In this document: positions 9,364 through 17,582 of the stretch, piece by piece | How the letters are laid out: every line of letters begins with the position of its first letter | How positions within the stretch are numbered: the stretch's first letter is position 1 | Assembly (NCBI GenBank): GCA_015067185.1 | Contig: SVMZ01000003.1 | Location: forward strand, 62,001-126,000 | Length of the DNA: 64,000 bases | Direction: 5' to 3' | From: Oscillospiraceae bacterium | GTDB lineage: Bacteria > Bacillota > Clostridia > Oscillospirales > Ruminococcaceae | Translations under genes and position numbers: made by a program | The notes under the pieces: generated by a model | What the model saw: only the letters and a program-made list of their open reading frames with translations | What the model was told of the DNA's origin: nothing | Database searches by the model: none

Positions 9364-9548
9364 ATTGTTTACCTCTCTTTCTACTAATTAGATGCATACA
9401 CCGAAATAATTCTAACCCCTTTAAAGATAATTTCTTTTTTCGGTCTGCTGCATCCGAAGGCTTTCCGCTGATCTTCTCATTAGGCTTTTGCCTTAGATAT
9501 CTTCACTTCTGTTATCAGCGTTTTCTTTCTATCTCCTTCTGTGATTAT

Positions 9549-9577
9549 ATTGTAACACAGCTTTTCTCAAATTGCAA
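9549..9577 (-). promoter_or_regulatory. Promoter of RNA unit A
   Basis: Reading leftward, TTGCAA (9572-9577) and TACAAT (9549-9554) are spaced by 17 bases. The same boxes and nearly the same spacer are kept in unit B. Confidence 0.7.
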
Positions 9578-9652
9578 TACGCAATATTATATAATGTTAT
9601 CAGTTTTTTTATGTTTAAAATATAGAATCTATCTATTTTACCCCTTTTTCTT

Positions 9653-9712
9653 ATTGACTCCCTCTCTCCGTTTTGCTATAATAAATATGTTGGGCTTTTT
9701 ATGCCCTTCTTT
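9653..9712 (+). promoter_or_regulatory. Rightward promoter with immediate hairpin, copy 1
   Basis: TTGACT and TATAAT with a 17-base spacer face rightward, away from RNA unit A. About 10 bases past the -10 box GGGC-(loop)-GCCC is followed by a T-rich run, an early-terminator-like element. The same arrangement recurs at 10167-10232. No coding region follows. Confidence 0.5.
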
Positions 9713-9814
9713 TTTACTCAGCGGAAGCCGGCTTTTCCCAAATTTCTCCCCAAATCATCCGCTGCTTTCCGGCGCATTCCGGATCGGTTTTATTTTTTTC
9801 AAAACACCGTACAC

Positions 9815-9869
9815 AAAAAAATAACCCTTGACTTTCCATCTCATCGATGTACCGGTCAAGGGTTATTTT
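9815..9869 (-). terminator. Terminator of RNA unit B
   Basis: On the minus strand AATAACCCTTGAC pairs with GTCAAGGGTTATT and is followed by a run of T. The loop is the same as in unit A, and one stem pair has changed from G-C to A-U. Confidence 0.85.
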
Positions 9870-10055
9870 CTGAATTTTTATTATCTAACATCATATTGTT
9901 TACCTCTCTTTCTATTGATTCGATGAGCCCTACCACGATAATCTTAGTATATCTAAAATCCTTTCGGTATGCTGCACCTGAAGGTCTTCTGCTGGTTCTT
10001 TTCTCAGGCTATTGCCTCAGATACTTTTCTCTCAGCTGTTCTTATCTCCTTCTGT
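9818..10055 (-). ncRNA. Putative structured leader/small RNA, unit B
   Basis: The second, upstream copy of the minus-strand unit, about 240 bases long. The central hairpin AGGC-AATA-GCCT (10006-10017) is kept with a loop change. The enclosing stem is reduced to GCTG/CAGC (9991-9994 with 10033-10036). The loop bases GCAGCA, the micro-ORF and the terminator are kept. The block around 9915-9960 differs entirely from unit A. The preserved elements in otherwise diverged sequence point to selection on RNA structure and on the micro-ORF. Confidence 0.6.
9856..9894 (-). CDS. Conserved 12-codon micro-ORF in RNA unit B
   Basis: Encodes MMLDNKNSENNP, with the same GAGAGG and the same 8-base spacing as unit A. 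Asn and Lys codons differ silently between the copies. The TGA stop lies in the terminator stem. Confidence 0.45.
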   Translation of the reverse strand: MMLDNKNSENNP

Positions 10056-10061
10056 GATTAT

Positions 10062-10090
10062 ATTGTAGCACAGCTTTTTTCAAATTGCAA
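10062..10090 (-). promoter_or_regulatory. Promoter of RNA unit B
   Basis: Reading leftward, TTGCAA (10085-10090) and TACAAT (10062-10067) are spaced by 17 bases, as in unit A. Confidence 0.7.
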
Positions 10091-10165
10091 TACGCAATAT
10101 TGTATAATGTTATCAGTTTTTTCATGTGCATAACACAGAATATATCGCTTTCGCCACCTTTCTTC

Positions 10166-10232
10166 TTGACTTCCTTTTTTCGCTTTGCTATAATAGATTT
10201 GTTGGGCGGATTTTTACCGCTCTTTTTTGTTC
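10166..10232 (+). promoter_or_regulatory. Rightward promoter with immediate hairpin, copy 2
   Basis: TTGACT and TATAAT with a 17-base spacer are followed by GGGCGG-(loop)-CCGCTC and TTTTTT. Farther on, TCCGCCAACA near 10280 can pair back with TTGGGCGGA, and CCCTG/CAGGG (10251-10266) forms another hairpin. A rightward RNA of about 130 bases ending at 10330 is therefore possible. Confidence 0.45.
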
Positions 10233-10292
10233 CTTACTTTCTGTTCTTTTCCCTGCTATGTCAGGGATCTTCCTGCCTTTCCGCCAACAGTC

Positions 10293-10330
10293 AAGCCGCC
10301 GAATCGATAGATCCGGCGGCTTATTTTATC
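10293..10330. terminator. Hairpin beyond the aconitase X operon
   Basis: AAGCCGCCG pairs with CGGCGGCTT around a short loop. The T-rich tail TTATTTTAT is on the plus strand; the minus-strand tail is poor in T. It could end a rightward transcript and weakly end the leftward operon. Confidence 0.55.
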
Positions 10331-10337
10331 TTTGCGG

Positions 10338-10781
10338 TTATTCAACACAGACCGTTCCGTCTTCTTCAACCGTGATGTTCATTCCATCTTTAACATAACT
10401 CAGGAACTCTTCACCAAGGCAGTCTATAACGGGCATAGAAACATCTTCCAGCCACACATCAGCGAGGATAGCGCCGGCGGCAGCAAGGGAATCTATGGGA
10501 TTGCTGAACAGCATGCAGGCGGGCTGACGATGCATGGAGCAGGCACAATAGAGAACAAGTCCGCCAGTGGTGGAACCGATGGTCATGGGCAGGCACAGAG
10601 CCTTTCCTGCCATCTGCTTGCCATAGAGATCGGGGTTGTTCTGGTCTCCGCAGGTGGCCTTTTTGTCGCCAAACTGAAGAGCCTTCTGGAAGGAAGCCAA
10701 TGTGTTCAGACCTCCGTGAGAAACCAATGCTTCTGCCTTCACTGTTCCGGCAGCAACAACACGTCCTTTAAAGGTTTTCAT
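10338..10781 (-). CDS. Aconitase X swivel domain protein (DUF126), small subunit
   Basis: A 147-residue protein of the DUF126 family, the swivelling small subunit that completes the active site of aconitase X (AcnX). It has the characteristic CDQNNPDLYGKQMAGK and the serine-loop segment IGSTTGG. Its ATG lies one base after the stop codon of the large subunit, so the two are translationally coupled. AcnX enzymes known so far are dehydratases: cis-3-hydroxy-L-proline dehydratase in bacteria and phosphomevalonate dehydratase in archaea. The substrate here cannot be fixed from sequence; the hydroxyproline role is the likelier bacterial one. Confidence 0.88.
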   Translation of the reverse strand: MKTFKGRVVAAGTVKAEALVSHGGLNTLASFQKALQFGDKKATCGDQNNPDLYGKQMAGKALCLPMTIGSTTGGLVLYCACSMHRQPACMLFSNPIDSLAAAGAILADVWLEDVSMPVIDCLGEEFLSYVKDGMNITVEEDGTVCVE

Positions 10782-10782
10782 C

Positions 10783-12060
10783 TTATTTGCCTCCCTTCGT
10801 GATCTGCATCAGGATCTCGTCATCGGTGTAATAGCGTGCGGTGGTATAGGTGCGCAGCTTGTTGGAAGAGGTAATGACCGGCATTTTGCCTGCCAGCGGG
10901 TTATTCATATACATCAGCGGACAGATGTAGGATGTGATGACACCGGTTGCTTTCAGGCGTGCCGCATAAGGTGTGGCCTCAAACTCTTTGAGCACAGCGG
11001 GAGCTGCTGTGAAAACGGTTGGGATAACAACCTTGCTGTTGCCAGCTTCTTTCAAACCTGCCTCAACCTTGTCGGTCCAATCCTTGAGCTGCTGAAGGCT
11101 CATGTGGGGACATCCCATAAAGCACAGCTTGGGTTTGGCATCCTTGTTCTTCCAGATGATGGGATAGTTGTCGTATACTCTCTGAAGCTCTGCATCGTCG
11201 ATCACATAGACCTTTGCATTTTCGGCAATGATGCTCTCACCCTGCTCAACAGCTTCGGGAGTGAGGTTTGCAACGTGATAGAGACCGACTGCGCCGTTGG
11301 ATGCGGTTGCAGCCCCCATATCTTTGAGATAGGTGCAGGCAGCATCGTTAAGCTCGGTGCCGATCCACTGATCCAATCCTCGGATGTAAGGCACTTCTTC
11401 CATCACCTTCATGCCGATAGCAGAACCGAGCAGCTGTGCCTCAGGCTTTTTGGTGGTTTTAATTTCAACAACCCATGTGGCCTTTCTGCCTTCGTCGGTG
11501 AGAAGTCCGAAATAGGGAACGTAACCCACGATGGAACCCATAATATCCATAATTCCGGAGTTACGGTTGCAGCGTGCGCCCAAAACGGAGTTGGCATAGA
11601 CAACGGCAGAGGACTCCGCCCAGCTGAGAACATCGCCCTTATTGGGCTTGTTGCCAACCTGATCCATATAGCAAGTGCAGGTAAACGCATCTTTCTCCAT
11701 AAGACCCAGCTTGTTCAGCTGACCTTCATAGAAATCCTGCTTGGAATACATAAAGTTTTTGAAGATGAAATCCTGCAAAAAGCTGCTGGGAACATTCTTA
11801 TCCAGCGGACGGGGATCTGCGGAGAATGTCTGTTTGGAGACAGCTCCGGCCTCGATGAGCTGATCCATCAGGGCATATACGGGACCGAGCGCCTTGAGTC
11901 CGAAGGATGTAACCAGGTGGTTGTGCTCACCGGTTACGGGAACAAGCTTTGTTGCACCGAAAATTTCGCCGTATTTCACCAGCGTTTTCATGACCTTGGC
12001 CATGGTTTCGCCTTCGGCGCCGTTCAATATTTGCTGTTGTTTTTCTGTAAGTTCCATCAT
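10783..12060 (-). CDS. Aconitase X catalytic domain protein (DUF521), large subunit
   Basis: A 425-residue protein with the DUF521 layout: MELTEKQQQILNG at the N-terminus, LVPVTGEHNHLVTSFGLK (residues about 38-55), and several cysteines suited to hold an Fe-S cluster (CTCYMDQ, ARCNRNSG, LCFMGCPH). It is the catalytic half of the AcnX dehydratase and pairs with the DUF126 gene immediately downstream. The start is ATG after AGGAG with 8-base spacing. It follows the flavin oxidoreductase gene by 16 bases, forming one operon. Some bacteria have both halves fused; here they are split. Confidence 0.9.
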   Translation of the reverse strand: MMELTEKQQQILNGAEGETMAKVMKTLVKYGEIFGATKLVPVTGEHNHLVTSFGLKALGPVYALMDQLIEAGAVSKQTFSADPRPLDKNVPSSFLQDFIFKNFMYSKQDFYEGQLNKLGLMEKDAFTCTCYMDQVGNKPNKGDVLSWAESSAVVYANSVLGARCNRNSGIMDIMGSIVGYVPYFGLLTDEGRKATWVVEIKTTKKPEAQLLGSAIGMKVMEEVPYIRGLDQWIGTELNDAACTYLKDMGAATASNGAVGLYHVANLTPEAVEQGESIIAENAKVYVIDDAELQRVYDNYPIIWKNKDAKPKLCFMGCPHMSLQQLKDWTDKVEAGLKEAGNSKVVIPTVFTAAPAVLKEFEATPYAARLKATGVITSYICPLMYMNNPLAGKMPVITSSNKLRTYTTARYYTDDEILMQITKGGK

Positions 12061-12076
12061 ATATTTTTCTCCTCTC

Positions 12077-14137
12077 TTACAGCTTCATTGCCACATCCCA
12101 GGCCTGCCAGATAACTGTACGCAGGTTGCCTACCTTGCTTGCATCGCCCACAAGGTGGATGTGTTTGCCGCCGTCAACAATGGGGGCGGGATGATAACCA
12201 ACCGAAAGAATGACCGAATCGGTGTTCACAACAAAGGTTTTGCCCTCTTTGTCCTTCAAGGTTACGCTGCCCTCTTTAATCTCGGAAAGTGCGGTTTCCA
12301 GATATACGGGGACCTGATTGGTTTTGAAGAAATCACGGAGATAGCTTGTGTTTGCAAGGCATACACCCTTTGTTGTGATGAGGTCGTCCTGCATTTCCAC
12401 AATAACCGGCTTTTTGCCGTTGAGGTAGAGCTCATATGCGATCTCGCAGCCGGTGAGTCCGCCACCGATGATGACAACGTTTTCGCCAACAGGCTTGTTG
12501 CCGAGCAGATAATCAACTGCTTCAACTGCAGTCTCGGCACCCTTGACGGGAATCTTCTTGGCAACAGCGCCGGTGGCCACGATCACCTCGTCTGCACCAA
12601 GTGCCTTGACGTCCGTTACCTCTGTGTTCATCTTCACTTCGATGGGATATTTGCTGAGTTCACGGATATACCAGGCGATAAGCGCTCTGTCCTTCTCTTT
12701 GAAGGAGGGGGCGGCGGCTGCAATGAATACACCGCCCAGCTTGTCGGATTTTTCGTAAATTGTAACCTTGTGTCCGCGTTTGGCACAGACAAGAGCTGCC
12801 TCCATACCGCCGATACCGCCGCCGATAACGGCGATATTTTTTGTCTTTTTGGCAGGCTTGATGCTGTATTTCTTGGACTGCATTGTCACAGGGTTAAGCG
12901 CACAGCGTGCAAGACCCATTGTGTCGGTGAGATCCTGGGTGTTTGCGTGTCCCTTGGAGGAGGAGAAGTTGAAGCAGGCATTGTGACAGCAGATGCAGGG
13001 ACGGATATCCTCAATTCTGTCTTCGATGAGCTTGGTTACCCATTCGCCGTCGGCAAGGAACTGACGTGCAACACCAACTGCATCAATTTTGCCCTCGGCA
13101 ACAGCCGCAGCACCGGTTTCCATCTCCATGCGTCCTGCACAGACAACAGGGATATCCACAAACTTTTTAATATGCGCAACATCCTCGAGATTGCAGTTCT
13201 GGGGCATATACATAGGCGGATGTGCCCAATACCAGGAGTCATAGGTTCCGTTGTCGGCGTTGAGCATATCGTAGCCGGCATCCTGAAGATATTTTGCCGC
13301 TTTTTCGGATTCTTCCATATTACGTCCCACTTCGACATAATCTTCATCCGGCATAGCGCCCTCGCAGAAGCCCTTCATCTTGGATTCTACCGAGTAGCGG
13401 AGAGATACGGGATAATCTTCGCCGCATGCCTCTTTGATAGCCTTTACCACCTCCACGGCAAAGCGGTAGCGGTTTTCGAAGTTGCCGCCGTATTCGTCAG
13501 TGCGCTTGTTGAAAAATTCAATGGAGAACTGATCCAGCAGGTATCCCTCGTGAACAGCGTGTACCTCAACACCGTCAACGCCGGCCTCCTTGCAAAGCTT
13601 TGCAGTTTTTGCAAATGCCTCGATGATCTCGTGAATCTGCTCAACAGTCATTTCAGGGCACTCAATATCGTGTGCCCAACGGGATTTCTGAGGAGAAGGA
13701 GAGGCAAGCTCGTGGCTGGTATCGAGAACCGGTTTAAGGAGCGCGCGTGTAAACTTGTTTTTGTGCAGCGGCGCAACAAGCTCGGTGATCGCCCAGGATC
13801 GGCCCATGCCTGCTGTAAGCTGGATAAAGAGCTTTGCGCCGGTCTTGTGGATCTCATCCATGAAGACTTTCAGTTCTTCAAACATTTTGGGGTTCTGCCA
13901 AAGCCATTTGCCCCAGAAGGTATCACGCAGAGGGGCAATTCCGGGAATGATAAGACCTACATTGTTGTTTGCCCTTTCAAGGAAAAGCTTTGCAGCCTCT
14001 TTGTCAAAGTGGCAGCCAGTAAGCTCAAACCAACCAAACAGCGACGTGCCGCCCATGGGACACATGACGATTCGGTTTTTGATTTCCACATCCCTTATCT
14101 TCCACGGAGTGAACAGTGCATCGTACTTGGAATTCAT
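12077..14137 (-). CDS. NADH:flavin oxidoreductase of the Old Yellow Enzyme / 2,4-dienoyl-CoA reductase class
   Basis: A 686-residue iron-sulfur flavoprotein. The N-terminal 370 residues are an FMN TIM barrel (ALFTPWKIRDVEIKNRIVMCPMGG, GVDGVEVHAVHEGYLLDQF). A cysteine cluster follows (CICCHNACF and a later ARCALNP) for a 4Fe-4S centre. Then come FAD-binding IGGGIGGMEAA and NAD(P)-binding IIGGGLTGCEIA. The class reduces C=C bonds of enoates and includes dienoyl-CoA reductase and bile-acid reductases. As first gene of the operon with aconitase X, it may act on the dehydrated product. That link is inference. Full family length, ATG start. Confidence 0.9.
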   Translation of the reverse strand: MNSKYDALFTPWKIRDVEIKNRIVMCPMGGTSLFGWFELTGCHFDKEAAKLFLERANNNVGLIIPGIAPLRDTFWGKWLWQNPKMFEELKVFMDEIHKTGAKLFIQLTAGMGRSWAITELVAPLHKNKFTRALLKPVLDTSHELASPSPQKSRWAHDIECPEMTVEQIHEIIEAFAKTAKLCKEAGVDGVEVHAVHEGYLLDQFSIEFFNKRTDEYGGNFENRYRFAVEVVKAIKEACGEDYPVSLRYSVESKMKGFCEGAMPDEDYVEVGRNMEESEKAAKYLQDAGYDMLNADNGTYDSWYWAHPPMYMPQNCNLEDVAHIKKFVDIPVVCAGRMEMETGAAAVAEGKIDAVGVARQFLADGEWVTKLIEDRIEDIRPCICCHNACFNFSSSKGHANTQDLTDTMGLARCALNPVTMQSKKYSIKPAKKTKNIAVIGGGIGGMEAALVCAKRGHKVTIYEKSDKLGGVFIAAAAPSFKEKDRALIAWYIRELSKYPIEVKMNTEVTDVKALGADEVIVATGAVAKKIPVKGAETAVEAVDYLLGNKPVGENVVIIGGGLTGCEIAYELYLNGKKPVIVEMQDDLITTKGVCLANTSYLRDFFKTNQVPVYLETALSEIKEGSVTLKDKEGKTFVVNTDSVILSVGYHPAPIVDGGKHIHLVGDASKVGNLRTVIWQAWDVAMKL

Positions 14138-14192
14138 CTCTTCTCACACTTTCCTGCTATATTTCCATGCCTTTCGGCACAGTTAAGACAAT

Positions 14193-14894
14193 TTATAAAT
14201 TCAGCTCCACCTGCACAAAATTTTCTGCAGTTACAGAGTCGGGAGTCACACTGCAATCCACCGCCAATATTTTCACTCCCGCCTGCGAAGCTTTTCTCAG
14301 GGCATCGCCAAACGCTTTGTGGGTGCCGTCGTTTGGCACAAGCATTTTCATCTCTTTCATCTGTATCACAAACAAAATATATGCGCCGTATCCCTTTTCC
14401 GCGCACTCGACAAGCTCGTTTATGTGCTTGACTCCACGCTCTGTGGGGGCATCGGGAAACGCGGCAATTCCATCTGTTTCAAGGGTGACCCCCTTAACCT
14501 CCAGAAAGGAACGTTTCTCCCCTTCGTCAACGCAAAAATCAAACCGCGATGCACCGTATGTTACCTCGCGCCGGATAACCGCATCCTCCGCAAACAGCCC
14601 GCTGTTTTTCAGCCATTCTTCCGCTATATCGTTTGCTGCCTGAGAATCCATGTTTATCATCAGCGGCGGCTTGCCCTCACGCAGCTTTTCCACCGTAACA
14701 AGGTCATATTTTGTCTTGCGGTTCGGATTATCGCTCTCCTCAAGATAAACAGTGACACCGGGTATCAGCAGCTCACGGCACCTGCCCGTGTTTTTGACGT
14801 GTACCATCTCTTCCCTGCCTTCTATCTCCACCCTGGCGATAAAGCGATTGGGTCGGCTGACAAATTTCCCTTTGATTATTTTTTTATATCTCAT
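14193..14894 (-). CDS. sfsA: SfsA family sugar fermentation stimulation protein
   Basis: A 233-residue protein that begins MRYKKIIKGKFVSRPNRF, the usual SfsA start; a TTG 33 bases upstream is less likely. Family signatures are VHVKNTGRCRELL, an OB-fold-like N-terminal half and a nuclease-like C-terminal half (FLEVKGVTLE). SfsA was described as a DNA-binding regulator of maltose use; its molecular role remains uncertain. It follows the amino-acid permease on the same strand but is separated by a terminator. Confidence 0.92.
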   Translation of the reverse strand: MRYKKIIKGKFVSRPNRFIARVEIEGREEMVHVKNTGRCRELLIPGVTVYLEESDNPNRKTKYDLVTVEKLREGKPPLMINMDSQAANDIAEEWLKNSGLFAEDAVIRREVTYGASRFDFCVDEGEKRSFLEVKGVTLETDGIAAFPDAPTERGVKHINELVECAEKGYGAYILFVIQMKEMKMLVPNDGTHKAFGDALRKASQAGVKILAVDCSVTPDSVTAENFVQVELNL

Positions 14895-15067
14895 AAATCC
14901 GTTACTGTCATTCCCTGTATGCTGCAAAAAAGTTCCATTTTATTTATTTTACAACAAATTCCGCACAATAGCAACCCACTCTTCCGGCTCTCTTCTCTAT
15001 TTCAACATCTTTCTTCTCTCTCCCCTCCGTCTTTTTTCTATTTTATGCTGTTCTCCTCTACTACGGA

Positions 15068-15121
15068 TAAAATCAGACGGCCTGCCCGGAATCCAATCAG
15101 CAATTCCAAACAAGCCGCCTG
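15068..15121 (-). terminator. Terminator of the amino-acid permease gene
   Basis: CAGGCGGCTTG pairs with CAGGCCGTCTG (two G-U pairs) and an inner GGAAT/ATTCC continues the stem; ATTTTAT follows on the minus strand. Confidence 0.7.
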
Positions 15122-15126
15122 TTTTA

Positions 15127-16530
15127 TTATTTTCCGCGTTCCTTCTCTTCTCCGCCGGGCTTTCTGAGCAGCCTGCCGACTGCCATGATAACCGCAAAGA
15201 CAATCAGATAGAACAATACCGGGAAAGAGAATATCCCCTTCTCTTTCGCCTCCAGATACGGGGTGATTCCGTGTGCGTAAATGGCTGCAAAAACCATAAA
15301 GGCACAGGCAAGCACCGAACCAATCGGCAAAAGAAAACGTTTGAATACACCAATCCCCTTTTCATTTTTCATCCATGCAATAAAGATGGGGATATAAAGC
15401 GCATAGATCGTTACAATGGGAAGCTCGGAAGAATCAAAATCGAAGACACCAAACCAACCGGAGGAAAGATTGGCTCCATAGAAATAGAGCAGCCACACAG
15501 CGCAGATAAACAGACCCCAAACCGAGGAATTGGTCGTCATATTGGTCTCGCTGTCAATTTGGCTGAACAATTTAGGCTTTGGTCCTTCGCCCCGGACCGC
15601 AATGGCATACATTCCGCGAGTCTCACCAACCATGAGACCGTTCAGTGTGCCAAGGCAGGAGACCACAATGCAGATATTGAGCAGGGCTCCTCCCACATTG
15701 CCGAAGATGTTTCTGAATGCCGTGATTGCCCCCTCTTCCATCAACACCGCATTGGATGCACCGCCCGCAACACCGATATAATATAAAACATAGGCCGCCA
15801 CAACAATAAACGAACCGATCACCAACGCAAGAGGCAGATTCCTTTTGGGATTTTTCAGCTCCGCATTGATGGAGGTGGCAACAATCCATCCCTCATAAGC
15901 AAACACAGTAGCTACCACGGCGGCAAAAAGTCCGCCGCTTTTTCCCCCGACCGCCTGGGTGACCACAGCAGTAAAGTTATCCGTAAGTGTGCCGGTGACA
16001 AAGCCTGCAATTGTACCAACAACCGCCATCAATATAACAGGGATTAACTTTATGACCGTGGCACTGACCTGAAATTTCCCCGAAAGCCTGGGTGAAAGCG
16101 TGTTTAAGGCAAAAGACATTATAAGGAAAAATCCCGCCAGCACCAATACCTCCGGACTGCCTTCATCCCACCCAAACAGCACGCCGAAATATTTTGCAGA
16201 TGCCCAGGCAAGCACGGAAGTCATACCGGGATAATAGATATTGACCATAAACCACGCGATCATGTATGCATATTTTTCTCCGCAGGTCGCCTCTGCATAG
16301 TCAATCAACCCGCTGACCTTTTCGTATTTTGTTGCCATAACGGCAAACTGCGCAGAGCAGATGATCATCAGAAAACCGGTAATCAGCCAGGCTGCAATAC
16401 CGAGCGGCATATCTCCCCCGGTTGCATTCAACACATTCTGCGCCTTAAAAAACACACCTGAGCCTATAACCGTTCCGACAACCATGCATATCGCCGTGAT
16501 CAGACCGTATTTCCTTGTAAGTTTTTCCAT
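15127..16530 (-). CDS. APC superfamily amino-acid permease
   Basis: A 467-residue integral membrane protein with about 12 hydrophobic segments. The first, LITAICMVVGTVIGSGVFFK, carries the APC substrate-binding G-S-G loop of helix 1. FAYEGWIVATSINAELKNPKRNLP matches the helix 6 to 7 region of the amino-acid/LAT-like group. Start at ATG 16530, placed after AAAGGGGATG; a longer reading to 16566 lacks a ribosome site. It probably imports or exchanges amino acids. It is transcribed alone, with a terminator after it. Confidence 0.9.
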   Translation of the reverse strand: MEKLTRKYGLITAICMVVGTVIGSGVFFKAQNVLNATGGDMPLGIAAWLITGFLMIICSAQFAVMATKYEKVSGLIDYAEATCGEKYAYMIAWFMVNIYYPGMTSVLAWASAKYFGVLFGWDEGSPEVLVLAGFFLIMSFALNTLSPRLSGKFQVSATVIKLIPVILMAVVGTIAGFVTGTLTDNFTAVVTQAVGGKSGGLFAAVVATVFAYEGWIVATSINAELKNPKRNLPLALVIGSFIVVAAYVLYYIGVAGGASNAVLMEEGAITAFRNIFGNVGGALLNICIVVSCLGTLNGLMVGETRGMYAIAVRGEGPKPKLFSQIDSETNMTTNSSVWGLFICAVWLLYFYGANLSSGWFGVFDFDSSELPIVTIYALYIPIFIAWMKNEKGIGVFKRFLLPIGSVLACAFMVFAAIYAHGITPYLEAKEKGIFSFPVLFYLIVFAVIMAVGRLLRKPGGEEKERGK

Positions 16531-16643
16531 GCTGCATCCCCTTTTTTCATCCCTGTTGTTTGCCAAAAAGAAATTTCACCGCCTGCGTCCTCTGTCTTTT
16601 ATCAACTTCATATCGCAGAGACGCTCTGTGATCGGTTTGCCTT

Positions 16644-17465
16644 TTAAGCCTTTCCTTCTGCTTTTTGAATTGCCGCCAGAGTATATTCCGCATTCAGGCG
16701 GGGCTGGTCAATATATTTATCAAACATTCCCACCAATACGCCGTCTGTGGGTTTCATGGAACAGAATGCCTCTTCAAAAGCACGGCGCACCTGATTCTGA
16801 TCGGAACATCTGCGTCCTGCACCGAGAATTTTAAGCGCAAAGGTGGGCGCTGTCAGCTGTCTGATCACCTGATACATCTTCGGGATGTCACTTTCTTCAA
16901 ACCGTTCTCCCTCCGGATTCACATCGTGGGAGCGGTCAGTCTGAGAAAGATTATAAAGTGATGCCATGTAATAATCCGGGTTCAGCCCTTTTTCCTGCGC
17001 ATATGTAAGCACCTCCGGAAAATGCGCACAAATTCCCGCCGGCACATTCTTGCTTCTGATTTTATTCAGCAATCCCTCCAGTTTATCCAGCATCCCCGCC
17101 AGATACAAATTATCCGCCAGTTCACCGTGGATACATACCGCTGCGGGATGATACTTCATCATCTCATCCAGCTCTTCATCAAAGGTGGTCAGGTTCTTTC
17201 CCGACTGTGCCAGCCAAAGCAGTTTGCCGCCGGCCTGACGGTAGCGCCAAAGCAATCCCATAACCGGCATACTTCCGCGAGACTGTACAGCATTGATTCC
17301 CGCCTCCTCACAGCTTTTCAGCATGGCAAATACCTGCTCCTCGCTGAAATATCCCTTCATATCTGCGTCCGTCGCCTCGTCCATGTGAGATTTTCCCGTA
17401 AAAGGGTTGCTTCCCACAATCAGCTTTGTAACCTCAATATCTCTTATTTTCATCGTCGGCAGCAT
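16644..17465 (-). CDS. Conserved protein of unknown function, aldo/keto-reductase-like barrel
   Basis: A 273-residue protein starting at the ATG after AAAGGAG. Visible segments include TKLIVGSNPFTG near the N-terminus, EEAGINAVQSRG, and PTFALKILGAGRR followed by DGVLVGMFDKYIDQ. This repeats the beta-strand spacing of a TIM barrel and resembles the C-terminal half of aldo/keto reductases. The usual Asp-Tyr-Lys-His catalytic tetrad is not evident, so reductase activity should not be assumed. It lies between the permease and the peroxiredoxin, same strand. Confidence 0.55.
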   Translation of the reverse strand: MLPTMKIRDIEVTKLIVGSNPFTGKSHMDEATDADMKGYFSEEQVFAMLKSCEEAGINAVQSRGSMPVMGLLWRYRQAGGKLLWLAQSGKNLTTFDEELDEMMKYHPAAVCIHGELADNLYLAGMLDKLEGLLNKIRSKNVPAGICAHFPEVLTYAQEKGLNPDYYMASLYNLSQTDRSHDVNPEGERFEESDIPKMYQVIRQLTAPTFALKILGAGRRCSDQNQVRRAFEEAFCSMKPTDGVLVGMFDKYIDQPRLNAEYTLAAIQKAEGKA

Positions 17466-17582
17466 AATCTTACTCCTTTGTCCTGTCATTCTCATGCCTC
17501 TCAATCAAATTTTTCCGCCAAATCCAGTTGACATCTCTTCGGAACAGCTCTTTTCCCTTCAATCCCACTGTCCGTTTTTCCA

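Larger units (their letters stand above)
9284..9542 (-). ncRNA. Putative structured leader/small RNA, unit A
   Basis: A minus-strand unit of about 260 bases between a promoter at 9549-9577 and the terminator at 9284-9338. Inside it, CGCTGAT and ATCAGCG (9466-9472 with 9514-9520) form a 7-base stem enclosing a second hairpin AGGC-AAAA-GCCT. Next come a TTCGG...CCGAA hairpin and a micro-ORF with its own GAGAGG. A diverged copy (unit B) lies immediately upstream; promoter, hairpins, micro-ORF and terminator are kept while linkers differ. The GH43 gene starts 58 bases past the terminator, so it could be a regulatory leader or a free small RNA. I do not recognise a named riboswitch family. Confidence 0.6.

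Noticed and set aside
9284-10091. Assignment of the duplicated RNA to a known class (c-di-GMP, T-box, 6S, SRP RNA)
   Set aside because: None of the consensus features of those classes as I know them could be matched; the class is left open.
9284-10232. Reading the repeats as an insertion sequence or CRISPR
   Set aside because: There are only two long copies, with no transposase, terminal inverted repeats, or short repeat-spacer pattern.
11894-14431. An 845-codon plus-strand frame opposite the flavin oxidoreductase gene
   Set aside because: It is the antisense of a clear OYE-family gene, has no family motifs and no ribosome site, and reads as a codon-bias shadow.
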